Source: Pseudomonas sp. Tri1 (GTDB taxonomy: Bacteria; Pseudomonadota; Gammaproteobacteria; Pseudomonadales; Pseudomonadaceae). Taken from it: DNA of 64,000 nucleotides. Below, in pieces: positions 55,954 through 64,000 of this stretch. The notes beneath the pieces are model-generated. The model did no database searches. It worked only from the letters and a program-made list of their open reading frames with translations, and had not been told where the DNA came from. A program made the translations under genes and the position numbers. Each line of letters begins with the position of its first letter. The first letter of the stretch is position 1. The stretch lies in contig NZ_CP072913.1 in the NCBI RefSeq assembly GCF_017968885.1, positions 3,766,001 through 3,830,000 on the forward strand. The letters are read 5' to 3'.

Positions 55954-56220
55954 ATACCTCGGTTCATGCCCGGTTCATCAATGCCGATCGACCAGCGTTA
56001 ATACCTTCGTATAGATCCGTCATACCCAGACATATCGCCACTGACCTTATGTAGAAGTGTTGGCGGCGGCACCACTGAATACCATCGTCTACAGCGAACC
56101 GAAGTTGAATGCGCTTAATGTTCAATCATTGCAGCCAGACACTTCCGGGTACGTTGCGACACGCTCACGCTGAAACAGTTAAACCATTCAACGTATCGAT
56201 TTTGTCTTCGGGAGCAAATC

Positions 56221-57423
56221 ATGAAACAGCAAATTCTGGTTATTGGTGCAGGTTTCGGCGGGCTGTGGAGCGCACTGAGCGCGGCCCGCCTGCTGGACCA
56301 GCATGATCGTAATGACGTGCAGATTACTGTCCTGGCGCCCCAGGCGGAATTGCGGATCCGGCCGCGTTTCTATGAGCCGGACGTCCACACCATGATGGCT
56401 CCGCTGGACGGACTGTTCGACGCGGTCGGCGTAAAATTCGTCCAGGGCTCGGCGAGCACTATCGACGTTGACAGCAAACGGGTCGGCTACGTGGATGTAT
56501 TCGGTACCGAGGGCACCCTGGGCTACGACCGCTTGGTACTGGCGGCGGGCAGCAAACTGTTTCGCCCCGATCTCAAAGGCATGCTGGAACATGCCTTCGA
56601 TGTCGATGAGATCGAGCAGGCCACGCGCCTCGAAGCCCATATCAAGTCGCTCAAGCACCTGCCGGACAGCCCAGCCCGTAACACTGTGGTGGTGGCCGGC
56701 GGTGGCTTCACCGGAATCGAAACCGCCACCGAAATGCCCGCCCGCCTGCGCGCCGTCCTGGGCGAGGACGCGAACATCCGGGTCGTCGTGGTGGATCGCG
56801 GGCCGCAGATCGGTGCATCGTTGGGCGACGGCATTCGCCCGTCCATTATCGAAGCCTCCGCTCACCTGGGCATCGAGTGGATCCTCAATGCTTCGGTTGA
56901 ATCGGTGGATGCCGGCGGCGTCACCCTCTCGGATGGCCAACGCATCGAGTCCAGTACCGTGATCTGGACCGTGGGCTTCCGCGCCAGTCCGTTGACCCAA
57001 CAGGTTCCCGGCACCCGCGACCAGCAGGGTCGCCTGCACGTCGACGGACATCTGAAAGTCTTGGGACAAAACGACATATTCGCCACCGGTGACGTGGCGT
57101 ATGCCGCCACCGATACGGTCGGTAATTACGCGGCGATGTCCTGCCAACACGCCATCGCCCTGGGACGCTACGCCGGTAACAACGTCGCGGCCGACCTGCT
57201 GGGCGTGGCGCCGATGACCTACAGCCAACCCAAGTACGTGACCTGCCTGGACCTGGGCGCCTGGGGTGCGGTGTATACCGAAGGTTGGGATCGCCAGCTC
57301 AAGCTGGTCGGGCAGGAAGCCAAGGATCTCAAGACCCAGATCAACACCGTGTGGATCTACCCGCCCGCCGCTGACCGCGCAGCCGCCCTGGCAGCGGCAG
57401 ATCCGTTGATTCCAGTGGCCTGA
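56221..57423 (+). CDS. NDH-2-like FAD-dependent oxidoreductase
   Basis: A 400-residue flavoprotein. FAD-binding motif VIGAGFGGLWSALSAARLL starts near residue 7, and a second nucleotide motif VVAGGGFTGIETATEMPARL lies near 158. The FAD C-terminal motif is DIFATGDVAYAATDTV. It matches type II NADH dehydrogenase-like or pyridine nucleotide-disulfide oxidoreductases lacking the CxxxxC redox pair. The C-terminus shows no evident membrane-anchoring helix, so it may be peripheral or soluble. The ribosome site is CGGGAGCAAATC. A terminator follows. Electron acceptor is unknown. Confidence 0.88.
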   Translation: MKQQILVIGAGFGGLWSALSAARLLDQHDRNDVQITVLAPQAELRIRPRFYEPDVHTMMAPLDGLFDAVGVKFVQGSASTIDVDSKRVGYVDVFGTEGTLGYDRLVLAAGSKLFRPDLKGMLEHAFDVDEIEQATRLEAHIKSLKHLPDSPARNTVVVAGGGFTGIETATEMPARLRAVLGEDANIRVVVVDRGPQIGASLGDGIRPSIIEASAHLGIEWILNASVESVDAGGVTLSDGQRIESSTVIWTVGFRASPLTQQVPGTRDQQGRLHVDGHLKVLGQNDIFATGDVAYAATDTVGNYAAMSCQHAIALGRYAGNNVAADLLGVAPMTYSQPKYVTCLDLGAWGAVYTEGWDRQLKLVGQEAKDLKTQINTVWIYPPAADRAAALAAADPLIPVA

Positions 57424-57473
57424 GACCTACCCCGGCCCGTCCCCCCGCCTTTCTGCGCCGGTCTTTCCCAGAC

Positions 57474-57505
57474 GCCTGCCATTGTTTTTTGGGCAGGCTT
57501 TTTTT
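57474..57505 (+). terminator. Rho-independent terminator after the flavoprotein gene
   Basis: GCCTGCC pairs with GGCAGGC around an 11-base loop and is followed by seven Ts. It lies 51 bases after the stop. Confidence 0.88.
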
Positions 57506-57631
57506 CTGCCCGCTCCCGCCACAAGCCAGTCTGAATATCGTCAATGCCCAGCAAAATCCGCTGCAATGCTCGCCCCCTCTCCCAGCGGCACGCGGTAAGG
57601 TAGGCGCAAACCATCCGGATCGAGGTGTGTC

Positions 57632-58543
57632 GTGGCGTCCTATTCCCTGCGTCAGCTGAAGTATTTCGTCACTACCGTCGAGTGTGGCAGCGTCGCGGAA
57701 GCGTCCCGCAAGCTGTACATCGCCCAACCGTCGATTGCCACGGCCGTCAAGGGGCTGGAGGACAGCTTCGGCGTGCAACTGCTCATCCGCCATCACGCCC
57801 AAGGCGTGTCGCTGACCCCGGGCGGTGCTCGCTTCTACCGCAAGGCCCAGGAGCTGTTGCGCATGGCCCGGGAGTTCGAGCAGAACGCGCTGGCCGATAA
57901 CGATGTGGTCAGCGGCCAGATCGACATCGGCTGCTTTGAAACGGTCGCCCCGCTTTACCTGCCACGGCTGATCGCCGGTTTCCGTGAGCGTTTTCCCGGG
58001 GTGGAGATCCGCGTGCAGGACGGCGAGCAGCAGGAACTGGTGCAAGGCTTGACGGGGGGACGTTTCGACCTGGCGATTTTCTATGAGCACGACCTGGACA
58101 GCACCATCGAGACCGAAGCATTGACCGCCCCACAGCGACCCTATGCGTTGCTGCCGGCAGGGCATCGTTTCGCCAACCAGGCGCAAGTGTCGCTGCGCGA
58201 CCTGGCGTTGGAGCCGATGATCCTGCTGGATGTGCAGCCCAGCCGGACCTATTTCGTGAGCATCTTCGAGGAATTGGGCCTGACACCGAACATCGTCTTC
58301 AGCTCGCCGTCCATCGAGATGGTGCGTGGCATGGTCGGCCAGTCCTTCGGCTTTGCGGTGCTGGTCACCCGGCCGCATTCCACCTGCACCTACGATGGGC
58401 AGCAAGTGGTCTGCGTCAACATCGCCGAAGACGTGACCGGCTCGGCGTTGGTGGCCGGATGGCTCAAACGCGCGCACCTGACCAAACCGGCGCAGTTGTT
58501 CGTGGATTACTGCAAGGAACAGTTCAGGCAATGGCTGGCCTGA
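57632..58543 (+). CDS. LysR-family regulator
   Basis: A 303-residue LysR-type regulator starting at GTG 57632 after CGAGGTGT. The N-terminal HTH has LRQLKYFVTTVECGSVAEAS and LYIAQPSIATAVKGLEDSFG; the effector domain begins IDIGCFETVAPLYLP near 94. It resembles the CatM/CbbR/NdhR general style. Its neighbours on the opposite strand, from a binding protein to the FMO operon, suggest it may regulate these, but it points towards them convergently, so no shared promoter region exists. Confidence 0.92.
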   Translation: MASYSLRQLKYFVTTVECGSVAEASRKLYIAQPSIATAVKGLEDSFGVQLLIRHHAQGVSLTPGGARFYRKAQELLRMAREFEQNALADNDVVSGQIDIGCFETVAPLYLPRLIAGFRERFPGVEIRVQDGEQQELVQGLTGGRFDLAIFYEHDLDSTIETEALTAPQRPYALLPAGHRFANQAQVSLRDLALEPMILLDVQPSRTYFVSIFEELGLTPNIVFSSPSIEMVRGMVGQSFGFAVLVTRPHSTCTYDGQQVVCVNIAEDVTGSALVAGWLKRAHLTKPAQLFVDYCKEQFRQWLA

Positions 58544-58564
58544 ACCTTGTGGCGAGGAAGCTTT

Positions 58565-58678
58565 GATCGTCCCCACGCTCTGCCTGGGAATGCATCCCGT
58601 GACGCTCTGCGTCACCCTCCAGAAGCGGAACGCGGAGCGTCCCTGGCGATGCTCCCACGCAAAGCGTGGGAACGATCG
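58565..58678. repeat. REP-like repeat of the GTTCCCACGCTCTGCGTGGGAA family
   Basis: GATCGTCCCCACGCTCTGCC and GCGTGGGAACGATC form the outer arms. The core GACGCTCTGCGTCACC is shared, inverted, with the element at 17795-17911. It lies between the convergent LysR and binding-protein genes. Confidence 0.85.
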
Positions 58679-58704
58679 GTCCATGTGACGGGGCGGTTCG
58701 GTGC

Positions 58705-59745
58705 CTAGCGAGCCGCCCAGGCGTTGAAGCGTTGCTCAAGCTCCTCGCCATGGTCGACCCAGAACTCGGCATCCACGGCCCGGGCTTCAGCCAGGTTGGC
58801 CTCGGCGGTAGGCAACTGCTCCTGCACCGCTGTGGGCAACAACGCGAGGGTCTTGCGATGCACCGGCCCATAGGGGATGTTTTCCGAGAACACCTTCTGC
58901 GTCTGTGGCTGGCTGGCAAAGGCAATGAACCGCTCGGCCAAGGCCTTGTTCGGCGTGCCCTTGACCACGGCCCAGTACTCCGGGTCATACAAACTCTGCG
59001 GCCAGACGATGCTCAGCTTCATACCTTCCTTTTGTGCCGAGGCGATGCGGCCGTTGTAGGCTGCACTCATCGCCACGTCCCCAGCTACCAGCCACTGCGC
59101 CGGTTGGGCACCAGCCTCCCACCATTGGATGTTCGGCTTGATCTGGTCCAGCTTGGCGAAGGCCCGGGACACGCCCTGCGGTGTGTTCAACACCTTGTAC
59201 AAGTCCTGGGCCTTGACCCCATCGGCCAGCAAGGCGATTTCCAAGGTGTACTTGGCCCCTTTACGCAAGCCGCGCTTGCCCGGGTAATCGGCCACATTCC
59301 AGAAGTCCGCCCAGGACTTGGGCGCCTTGGCGAGCTTGCTCTGGTCATAGGCCAGGACCATCGACCACACATAGGTGGCCACGCCACATTCGGTGAGTGC
59401 CCCCGGGACAAAATTCGCCGGGTCGCCCAGGGCCGTCTGGTCGAGCTTTTCAAACAAGCCCTCCTCGCAACCACGCAGCAGCTCGGGGCTTTCCACTTCG
59501 ACCACATCCCAACTGGTGTGACCAGCCGCGACCATGGCCTTGATCTTCGATAGTTCACCGTTGTATTCGCCGGCCACGATGCTTCCCGCACCGCTGGCGT
59601 TGAAGGGTTGGAAGTAGGCCTTGTCCTGGGCCTGCTTGGTGGCGCCGCCAAAGGAAATCACGGTCAAGCTCTGGGGCGCGGCCAGGACGCTGGTACTCAA
59701 CAACGCCAGTGCACACGCAATATTGCAACGCAAGGATCTGGACAT
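58705..59745 (-). CDS. PotD-like ABC substrate-binding protein
   Basis: A 346-residue periplasmic binding protein of the spermidine/putrescine or iron-type class 1 family. A signal peptide ends near VLA-A (about residue 23). Characteristic segments are LTVISFGGATKQAQDKAYFQ, SWDVVEVESPEL, WADFWNVADYPGKRGLRKGA and WEAGAQPAQWLVAGDVAMSA. The ATG at 59745 begins the signal peptide. No permease or ATPase genes lie beside it. It is 178 bases downstream of the ArgE-like gene on the same strand and may belong to the same regulon, supplying the substrate of the FMO operon. Confidence 0.9.
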   Translation of the reverse strand: MSRSLRCNIACALALLSTSVLAAPQSLTVISFGGATKQAQDKAYFQPFNASGAGSIVAGEYNGELSKIKAMVAAGHTSWDVVEVESPELLRGCEEGLFEKLDQTALGDPANFVPGALTECGVATYVWSMVLAYDQSKLAKAPKSWADFWNVADYPGKRGLRKGAKYTLEIALLADGVKAQDLYKVLNTPQGVSRAFAKLDQIKPNIQWWEAGAQPAQWLVAGDVAMSAAYNGRIASAQKEGMKLSIVWPQSLYDPEYWAVVKGTPNKALAERFIAFASQPQTQKVFSENIPYGPVHRKTLALLPTAVQEQLPTAEANLAEARAVDAEFWVDHGEELEQRFNAWAAR

Positions 59746-59923
59746 GAAGCGGTTCCTCGAAATGCCGGCTCGCCCGCACGAACCGGTGACGGGACTCAAA
59801 GGTGACCGTAAACACGGGCGGTATGGTCTACAGCAAAGGCTCTTGTCGGCCTGTTCGTTGTCGCCTGGCTGACCACCAGGAATCTCCGTCCATTGAAATC
59901 GTTCTCCTCAGGCAGCCTTGCGG

Positions 59924-61093
59924 TCAGCAATCATTGGGTTCACAGAGATAGCTCGCCAGCCGATCCATCAAGCGGTCGCAGGCGGCCATTTGTTCAACAT
60001 TCACGTATTCGTCGGGCTTGTGCCCCTGGTCCATGCTGCCGGGGCCACACACCACCGTTGGCACGCCGGCCTGATGAAACAAACCGCCTTCGGTGCCAAA
60101 CGCGACGGTGCTGAACGCATCGCTGCCGCACAGACGGGCAATCAGTTGCGCGGCGGCGCTGTCAGGGGAAGTCGCCAGGCCAGGGTAGGCGGACAGCTGT
60201 TCAAAACGGATCGAGGTGTCGCCTTGCACCGCACGCATCGGCGGCAGCAGCGTCTGTTCGGCAAAATCCTGCAATTGCTCGGCCACCACTTGCGGGGCGA
60301 AATCCGGCAAGGCGCGCACTTCGAAATCGAAGCGGCAATCGGCCGGGACGATGTTCAGCGCCGTACCGCCCTGGATCACGCCGACCTGCACCGTCGAATA
60401 GGCCGGGTCGAAACGCGCGTCATGCAACGAAGGGTCGGCCAGCGCTGCGCCGATCTCCCCCAACCGGCCCATCAGGCGCGCCGCCTGCTCGATGGCATTC
60501 ACGCCGTAAGGTGCGTAGGCCGAATGACAGGCCGCGCCTTTGACGTAGCAACGCATCGCCAGCTTGCCCTTGTGGCCCAGCACCGGTTGGAGTTGGGTCG
60601 GCTCGCCGATCAGGCACAGCGCTGGCTGGGGAATGCGCTGCACCAGCACCTCCAGCAGACTGCGCACGCCCAGGCAACCGACCTCTTCGTCATAGGAGAA
60701 CGCCAAGTGCAGCGGACGACGAAGCGGGCTGGCCAGGAACTGCGGCACCGCCGCCAGCACCGAGGCCAGATAGCCCTTCATGTCCGCCGTCCCCCGGCCG
60801 TACAACCTGCCGCCCGCCTCGCTCAGGCAAAACGGATCGACCGTCCAGGCTTGTCCATCCACCGGCACCACATCGGTATGCCCGGATAACACCACGCCAC
60901 CGGGCACCGACGGGCCGATACTCGCCAACAGGTTGGCCTTGGTCCGCTCGGGGTTGTAGATCAGCTCGCACGCCACCCCCAGGTCGCGCAGGTAGCCACG
61001 CACGAATTCGATCAGCGCCAGGTTCGACTCGCGACTGACCGTGGCAAAGCCCACCAGACGGGCGAGTAACGCGCGGCTGCGCAGTTCACTCAT
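59924..61093 (-). CDS. ArgE/DapE-type M20 metallopeptidase, acetylornithine deacetylase-like
   Basis: A 389-residue M20-type zinc hydrolase. Ligands are present: SGHTDVVPVDG (His, Asp), GRGTADMKGYLA (bridging Asp), SYDEEVGCLG (catalytic Glu-Glu) and GHKPDEYV (C-terminal His). The sequence fits acetylornithine deacetylase (ArgE) by style, but the neighbours are not arginine biosynthetic. It therefore likely hydrolyses another N-acyl amino acid or amide. It starts at ATG 61093 and overlaps the end of the DUF1028 gene by eight bases, so the two are coupled. Confidence 0.88.
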   Translation of the reverse strand: MSELRSRALLARLVGFATVSRESNLALIEFVRGYLRDLGVACELIYNPERTKANLLASIGPSVPGGVVLSGHTDVVPVDGQAWTVDPFCLSEAGGRLYGRGTADMKGYLASVLAAVPQFLASPLRRPLHLAFSYDEEVGCLGVRSLLEVLVQRIPQPALCLIGEPTQLQPVLGHKGKLAMRCYVKGAACHSAYAPYGVNAIEQAARLMGRLGEIGAALADPSLHDARFDPAYSTVQVGVIQGGTALNIVPADCRFDFEVRALPDFAPQVVAEQLQDFAEQTLLPPMRAVQGDTSIRFEQLSAYPGLATSPDSAAAQLIARLCGSDAFSTVAFGTEGGLFHQAGVPTVVCGPGSMDQGHKPDEYVNVEQMAACDRLMDRLASYLCEPNDC

Positions 61094-61760
61094 CGCCCGG
61101 CACTCCATAGCTGGGGGCCTGGGTCGGGTCGAGGGCACGGGTCAGGTAATCCTGCAATTGCGGCTGATAGGCCAGCCAGAGTTTCGTCAACTCACCGATG
61201 GGATTTTCCTCGGCCCAGTCCACTCGCAGATCGACGATGGGCCAGGTCAGGTCATCCACCACCGACAGCGCCGCCGAATGCACCGCCCCGGCTTCGCCAC
61301 CGGCCTGCTGCCCGGCCTGCAACGCACTCAACAAGCGTGAGGCCAGGCAGCCTTCGCTGTGCTCGAAAGCCGCGACCATGGCCTCGATCACGCCTGCACT
61401 GGCCAATAGATTGCCGGCGGCCACGCACTGCTCACCGGCCAGCGCGTTGTGGGTGCCCAAGGCATGGCTGCCACTGAAAATCGCCGTGTGTCCATGGGCA
61501 TCGACCACTGCCACCTGGCGATACTGGCTGTAGCCATTGCGCGCCAGAGCGCGGTCCACGGCCTCTTGTGCCACCAGCCCGCTGGCCAGCTCGTCGAGGA
61601 TCAACGGGCCAAGGGCCGGCAGCGTAATGTTCTGGCTCGACACGGCGCCGACGCCCGCCCGCAACCAGGGGCAACGGGCGCCGACGGCAATGCTCGAGGA
61701 GCTGATAGCGACACCCAACTGACCGGTTTCAGCGCAGCGCCCGACGATGGAAAAAGTCAT
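61086..61760 (-). CDS. DUF1028 (Ntn-hydrolase-like) protein
   Basis: A 224-residue protein of the DUF1028 family: TFSIVGRCAETGQLGVAISS, VGAVSSQNITLPALGPLILD, QVAVVDAHGHTAIFSGSHAL and LASAGVIEAMVAAFEHSEGC. This fold is related to Ntn hydrolases, though the start is MTFS rather than an exposed nucleophile. Function unknown. It sits between RidA and ArgE-like genes in a tight operon; family members are often found with RidA and peptidases, suggesting amide or N-acyl processing. Overlaps the ArgE-like start by eight bases. Confidence 0.9.
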   Translation of the reverse strand: MTFSIVGRCAETGQLGVAISSSSIAVGARCPWLRAGVGAVSSQNITLPALGPLILDELASGLVAQEAVDRALARNGYSQYRQVAVVDAHGHTAIFSGSHALGTHNALAGEQCVAAGNLLASAGVIEAMVAAFEHSEGCLASRLLSALQAGQQAGGEAGAVHSAALSVVDDLTWPIVDLRVDWAEENPIGELTKLWLAYQPQLQDYLTRALDPTQAPSYGVPGDE

Positions 61761-61770
61761 GTTCCACTCC

Positions 61771-62181
61771 TTATTCGGGGATCACCGCGATCACGTCGAT
61801 TTCCATCAGCCACTGCGGCTGGCCGAGGGCGCTGACCACCAATCCGGTGGAAATCGGGAACACGCCCTTGAGCCATTTACCGACCTCTTGGTACACCGGT
61901 TCGCGGTAGCGTGGGTCGATCAGGTAGGTGGTGGTCTTGACGATATGGCTGAGGTCGCTGCCGGCTTCTTCCAGCAATTGCTTGACGTTGCGCATGGCCT
62001 GCTCGGCCTGCGCACGAGGATCGCCAAGGCCCACCAACTGACCATTGAAGTCCGTACCGACCTGCCCGCGCACATAGACGGTGTTGCCTGCGCGCACGGC
62101 CTGGCACAAGTCGTTGTCCAGGGTCTGGTTCGGGTAGGTGTCTTTGGTATTGAACATGCGGATGCGTGTGTGAGTAGGCAT
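61771..62181 (-). CDS. RidA-family protein without the deaminase arginine
   Basis: A 136-residue Rid-family protein (trimeric barrel expected). The family pattern is clear in RAGNTVYVRGQVGTDFNGQL, QAEQAMRNVKQLLEEAG and ATG-side NTKDTYPN. In E. coli RidA the catalytic Arg105 lies in FPARSCVEV; here the matching stretch reads FPISTGLVV, so the Arg is replaced by Ser. That places it among Rid subgroups not expected to deaminate enamines. Start ATG 62181 overlaps the FMO stop by one base (TGATG). Probably works with the FMO on an intermediate. Confidence 0.9.
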   Translation of the reverse strand: MPTHTRIRMFNTKDTYPNQTLDNDLCQAVRAGNTVYVRGQVGTDFNGQLVGLGDPRAQAEQAMRNVKQLLEEAGSDLSHIVKTTTYLIDPRYREPVYQEVGKWLKGVFPISTGLVVSALGQPQWLMEIDVIAVIPE

Positions 62182-63521
62182 CAACGGACTCCCATGAGGC
62201 TGGTCTTCTGGCTGGGCGAATCGCTGGGGGCTGCTTGCTCCCGCGGATTCTCGTTCTGGCGCTGGGCAGCATCCCGATAGGCCAGATAGGTACGCTGCTT
62301 GACGATGTGGTCAGCGATATGCCGAGCGTCATGCCACACGCCCCAGATGAACGCCGAGCCGCGCCGTGACAGCCATGGCAGCCCCACGAAATACAGGCCC
62401 GACTCGCTCGAAACTCCGCGCTGATGCCGGGGTTTACCGTGGGCGTTGAGCGCGTCGACCTTCAGCCAGCTGTAATCCACCGAGTAACCGGTGGCCCAAA
62501 TAATGCTGGTCACCCCAGCGGCGGCCAGATCCAACTGCAGGATCGGCTGCGTCAGGCAGTGCGGGTCGGGCAGCAGCTGGCGGGCCTCGGGCTCGAGGGG
62601 CAGATCCAGGCCGTTGCGAGCGATATAGGCATCAGCGGCATCCAGCAGCGCCAGGTAGTTTTCGTCGCCGCGAGCGATGTTTTCGGCCAGGTTCGATTCA
62701 AAGGTCACCACGCTGCCGTTGAACGATTTCGTCAGGCCCACCAAGGTGATGCCCTCATGGGCCAGCCGACGAAAATCCACGGTATGGCCACCACGGGCGC
62801 CGCTCACGGCAATGGTCACGTGTTCCTTGCCGGGCTGGACAACCTCGGCATCCCACTCGCCGAGCACCCCCAGCCACCAGCAGAAATCGCGGTTGCGATA
62901 GGCCCGTGGCGGCCGATCATGGGCGCCCACCGAGAGGTAGACTTGCTTGCCGGCGCGCTGCAACTCATCGGCGATCTGCACCCCCGACGACCCGGCGCCC
63001 ACCACCAGCACCGCCCCCTCGGGCAACTGCTGTGGATTGCGATACTCGGCGGAGTGAATCTGGGCGACCGTGGCCATCTCGGGGGCGATCGGCGGAATCA
63101 CCGGCCGTTGGAATGGCCCGGTGGCCACGACCACATGAATGGCCTCGATCAGGCCATCAGAGGTTTCAATGGTGAACCCCGGGCGGCCGACGTTGCGCTC
63201 GACGCTGTTGACCTCCACGCCGGTACGGATCGGCGCATTGAACTTGCGGGCATAGGCTTCGAAGTAATCGGCAACCTGGTCCTTGCCGGCGAAGGCATCG
63301 GGGTCAAGCCCCTCGAATTCCAAGCCAGGAAAACGGTCATGCCAGGCCGGGCCGTTGGCGACCAGCGAATCCCAACGCGCAGTGCGCCAGGCCTCGGCAA
63401 TCCGGTTGCGCTCCACGACCAGGTGAGGCACACCTTGTCGGCTCAAGTGCTCGCTCATGGCCACACCGGCCTGACCGGCACCGACAACAAGCGTATCTAT
63501 GTGTAAGGTTTCAACGGGCAT
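62181..63521 (-). CDS. Flavin-containing monooxygenase (FMO/CzcO-like)
   Basis: A 446-residue FAD/NADPH monooxygenase. The FAD motif is VVGAGQAGVAMSEHL (12-26), and the NADPH motif is VVGAGSSGVQIADELQRAG near 176. The segment preceding the latter (HSAEYRNPQQLP) resembles the FMO signature region FxGxxxH. The ATG-type motif WATGYSVDYSW closes the FAD-binding site. FMOs oxygenate amines, sulfides or carbonyls. As the first gene of FMO-RidA-DUF1028-ArgE, it probably N-oxygenates the substrate. The gene ends one base inside the RidA start. Confidence 0.9.
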   Translation of the reverse strand: MPVETLHIDTLVVGAGQAGVAMSEHLSRQGVPHLVVERNRIAEAWRTARWDSLVANGPAWHDRFPGLEFEGLDPDAFAGKDQVADYFEAYARKFNAPIRTGVEVNSVERNVGRPGFTIETSDGLIEAIHVVVATGPFQRPVIPPIAPEMATVAQIHSAEYRNPQQLPEGAVLVVGAGSSGVQIADELQRAGKQVYLSVGAHDRPPRAYRNRDFCWWLGVLGEWDAEVVQPGKEHVTIAVSGARGGHTVDFRRLAHEGITLVGLTKSFNGSVVTFESNLAENIARGDENYLALLDAADAYIARNGLDLPLEPEARQLLPDPHCLTQPILQLDLAAAGVTSIIWATGYSVDYSWLKVDALNAHGKPRHQRGVSSESGLYFVGLPWLSRRGSAFIWGVWHDARHIADHIVKQRTYLAYRDAAQRQNENPREQAAPSDSPSQKTSLMGVR

Positions 63522-63785
63522 GTCTGTGCACTTCCGGCAGTGGGTTGGTTCAGGCCGGCATGGCGCCGCCTCGGGTACTGATTTTTTGTTCTGCGATTGC
63601 GACTATCGGGAAGAGGTGTCGAGGCGATTGTGTTGGCAGGCGGGGATTAGCGAAACGAGGGTTTTTATCGTTGCTGGGAAGGAAAAAGCTGGATGTACGC
63701 CTGATGTCGGGTCAGGCGTTCGGCAGTGGCTCGGGGCTAGAAGGGAGGGTGTGGCAGTGGATCCTGATAACTCGGTATCAGGCGT
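63522..63785. other. Intergenic region upstream of the FMO operon
   Basis: This 264-base stretch precedes the leftward FMO operon and follows the leftward LysR fragment. The operon promoter is expected here, but I see no clear -35/-10 pair or dyad. Open frames here have no ribosome site or familiar protein pattern. Confidence 0.5.
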
Positions 63786-64000
63786 TTACTGACAGGTCTG
63801 TTTCAACTGCGCCGGAAACGCCTTGAGCTCAAGCTTCTCCATCACCAACCCAATGAATGCCGAGACCGCCAGCGGCAACTGGCGTCGACTCGGGTAAAGC
63901 ACATTCAGGCCAAAACCGGCGCGTTGGTATTGCGGTAGCACGCGCACCAACCTGCCGGCCTCCAGGTCGAGGCTGCTCAGCGCCGACGGCAGCACGGCGA
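63786..64000 (-). CDS. LysR-family regulator, C-terminal part (cut by window edge)
   Basis: Only the last 70 or so residues are visible. They read as the end of a LysR effector domain: LPSALSSLDLEAGRLVRVLP, followed by LYPSRRQLPLAVSAFIGLVM. The pattern G-R-L-V-x-V-L-P and L-Y-P-S-R-R-x-L-P is standard for the CrgA-like LysR group. The TAA is at 63786-63788. The N-terminal DNA-binding region lies to the right of the window. It may control the FMO operon, being just upstream on the same strand. Confidence 0.85.
   Translation of the reverse strand, partial: AVLPSALSSLDLEAGRLVRVLPQYQRAGFGLNVLYPSRRQLPLAVSAFIGLVMEKLELKAFPAQLKQTCQ

Overview
The window looks like a chromosomal segment of a fluorescent Pseudomonas (P. 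fluorescens group). The support is: many P. fluorescens-type REP hairpins built on GTGGGAGCGAGCTTGCTCGCG; a PvdQ-type acylase; a glgA-treZ-malQ-treY-DUF2934-glgX cluster in the order I recall from P. aeruginosa; and codon use typical of a GC-rich pseudomonad. I see no rRNA, tRNA, CRISPR array, insertion sequence or prophage genes. Species is not resolvable from the sequence alone.

Layout. 0-5.3 kb: a tandemly duplicated REP unit, a sigma-54 activator with a degenerate receiver, a small conserved protein, a delta-60 repeat protein and the NhaB Na+/H+ antiporter. 5.4-8.7 kb: a leftward gnd-zwf-HAD phosphatase operon with 4-base overlaps (oxidative pentose phosphate pathway). 9-19 kb: mixed core genes, namely a phosphoethanolamine transferase (CptA type), a GNAT enzyme, a ZapE/AFG1 ATPase, a WYL regulator, a LEA-type lipoprotein, a nitrilase with a divergent LysR gene, a DUF883 protein and a DpkA-type imine reductase. 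19.2-24.0 kb: one 1608-residue protein resembling the Pseudomonas dermonecrotic-toxin-like giants, ending in an aspzincin-like zinc protease signature. 24.2-27.7 kb: a FecR-type anti-sigma factor and PvdQ, tail to tail across a shared hairpin, with a PvdS-type promoter candidate upstream of pvdQ. 27.9-34.2 kb: a shortened Fur-like protein, two tiny envelope proteins, a chemoreceptor, a DUF411/VTT pair, an exported alpha/beta hydrolase and a D-2-hydroxyacid dehydrogenase.

34.9-45.8 kb holds the glycogen/trehalose operon. GlgA makes alpha-glucan, GlgX debranches it, MalQ rearranges malto-oligosaccharides, and TreY plus TreZ convert them to trehalose. Three of the junctions are 4-base overlaps or nearly so. 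46.0-63.5 kb is an accessory catabolic and regulatory region. It includes a PIG-L deacetylase and an amidase-MFS-porin-AraC block beside a lone NMT1-like binding protein and a divergent GlxA-type regulator. It continues with two LysR genes, an orphan FixJ-type response regulator, an NDH-2-like flavoprotein and a PotD-like binding protein. It ends with a tight flavin monooxygenase-RidA-DUF1028-ArgE-like operon that probably degrades an unidentified N-containing compound. A LysR gene is cut by the right edge.

The items most worth follow-up are the giant aspzincin-like toxin candidate, the FMO-RidA-DUF1028-ArgE cluster (whose RidA lacks the catalytic arginine of the deaminase subgroup), the pvdQ/FecR pair with its candidate PvdS box, and the amidase transport cluster. 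All functional calls come from reading motifs and remembered family members; no database search was run.
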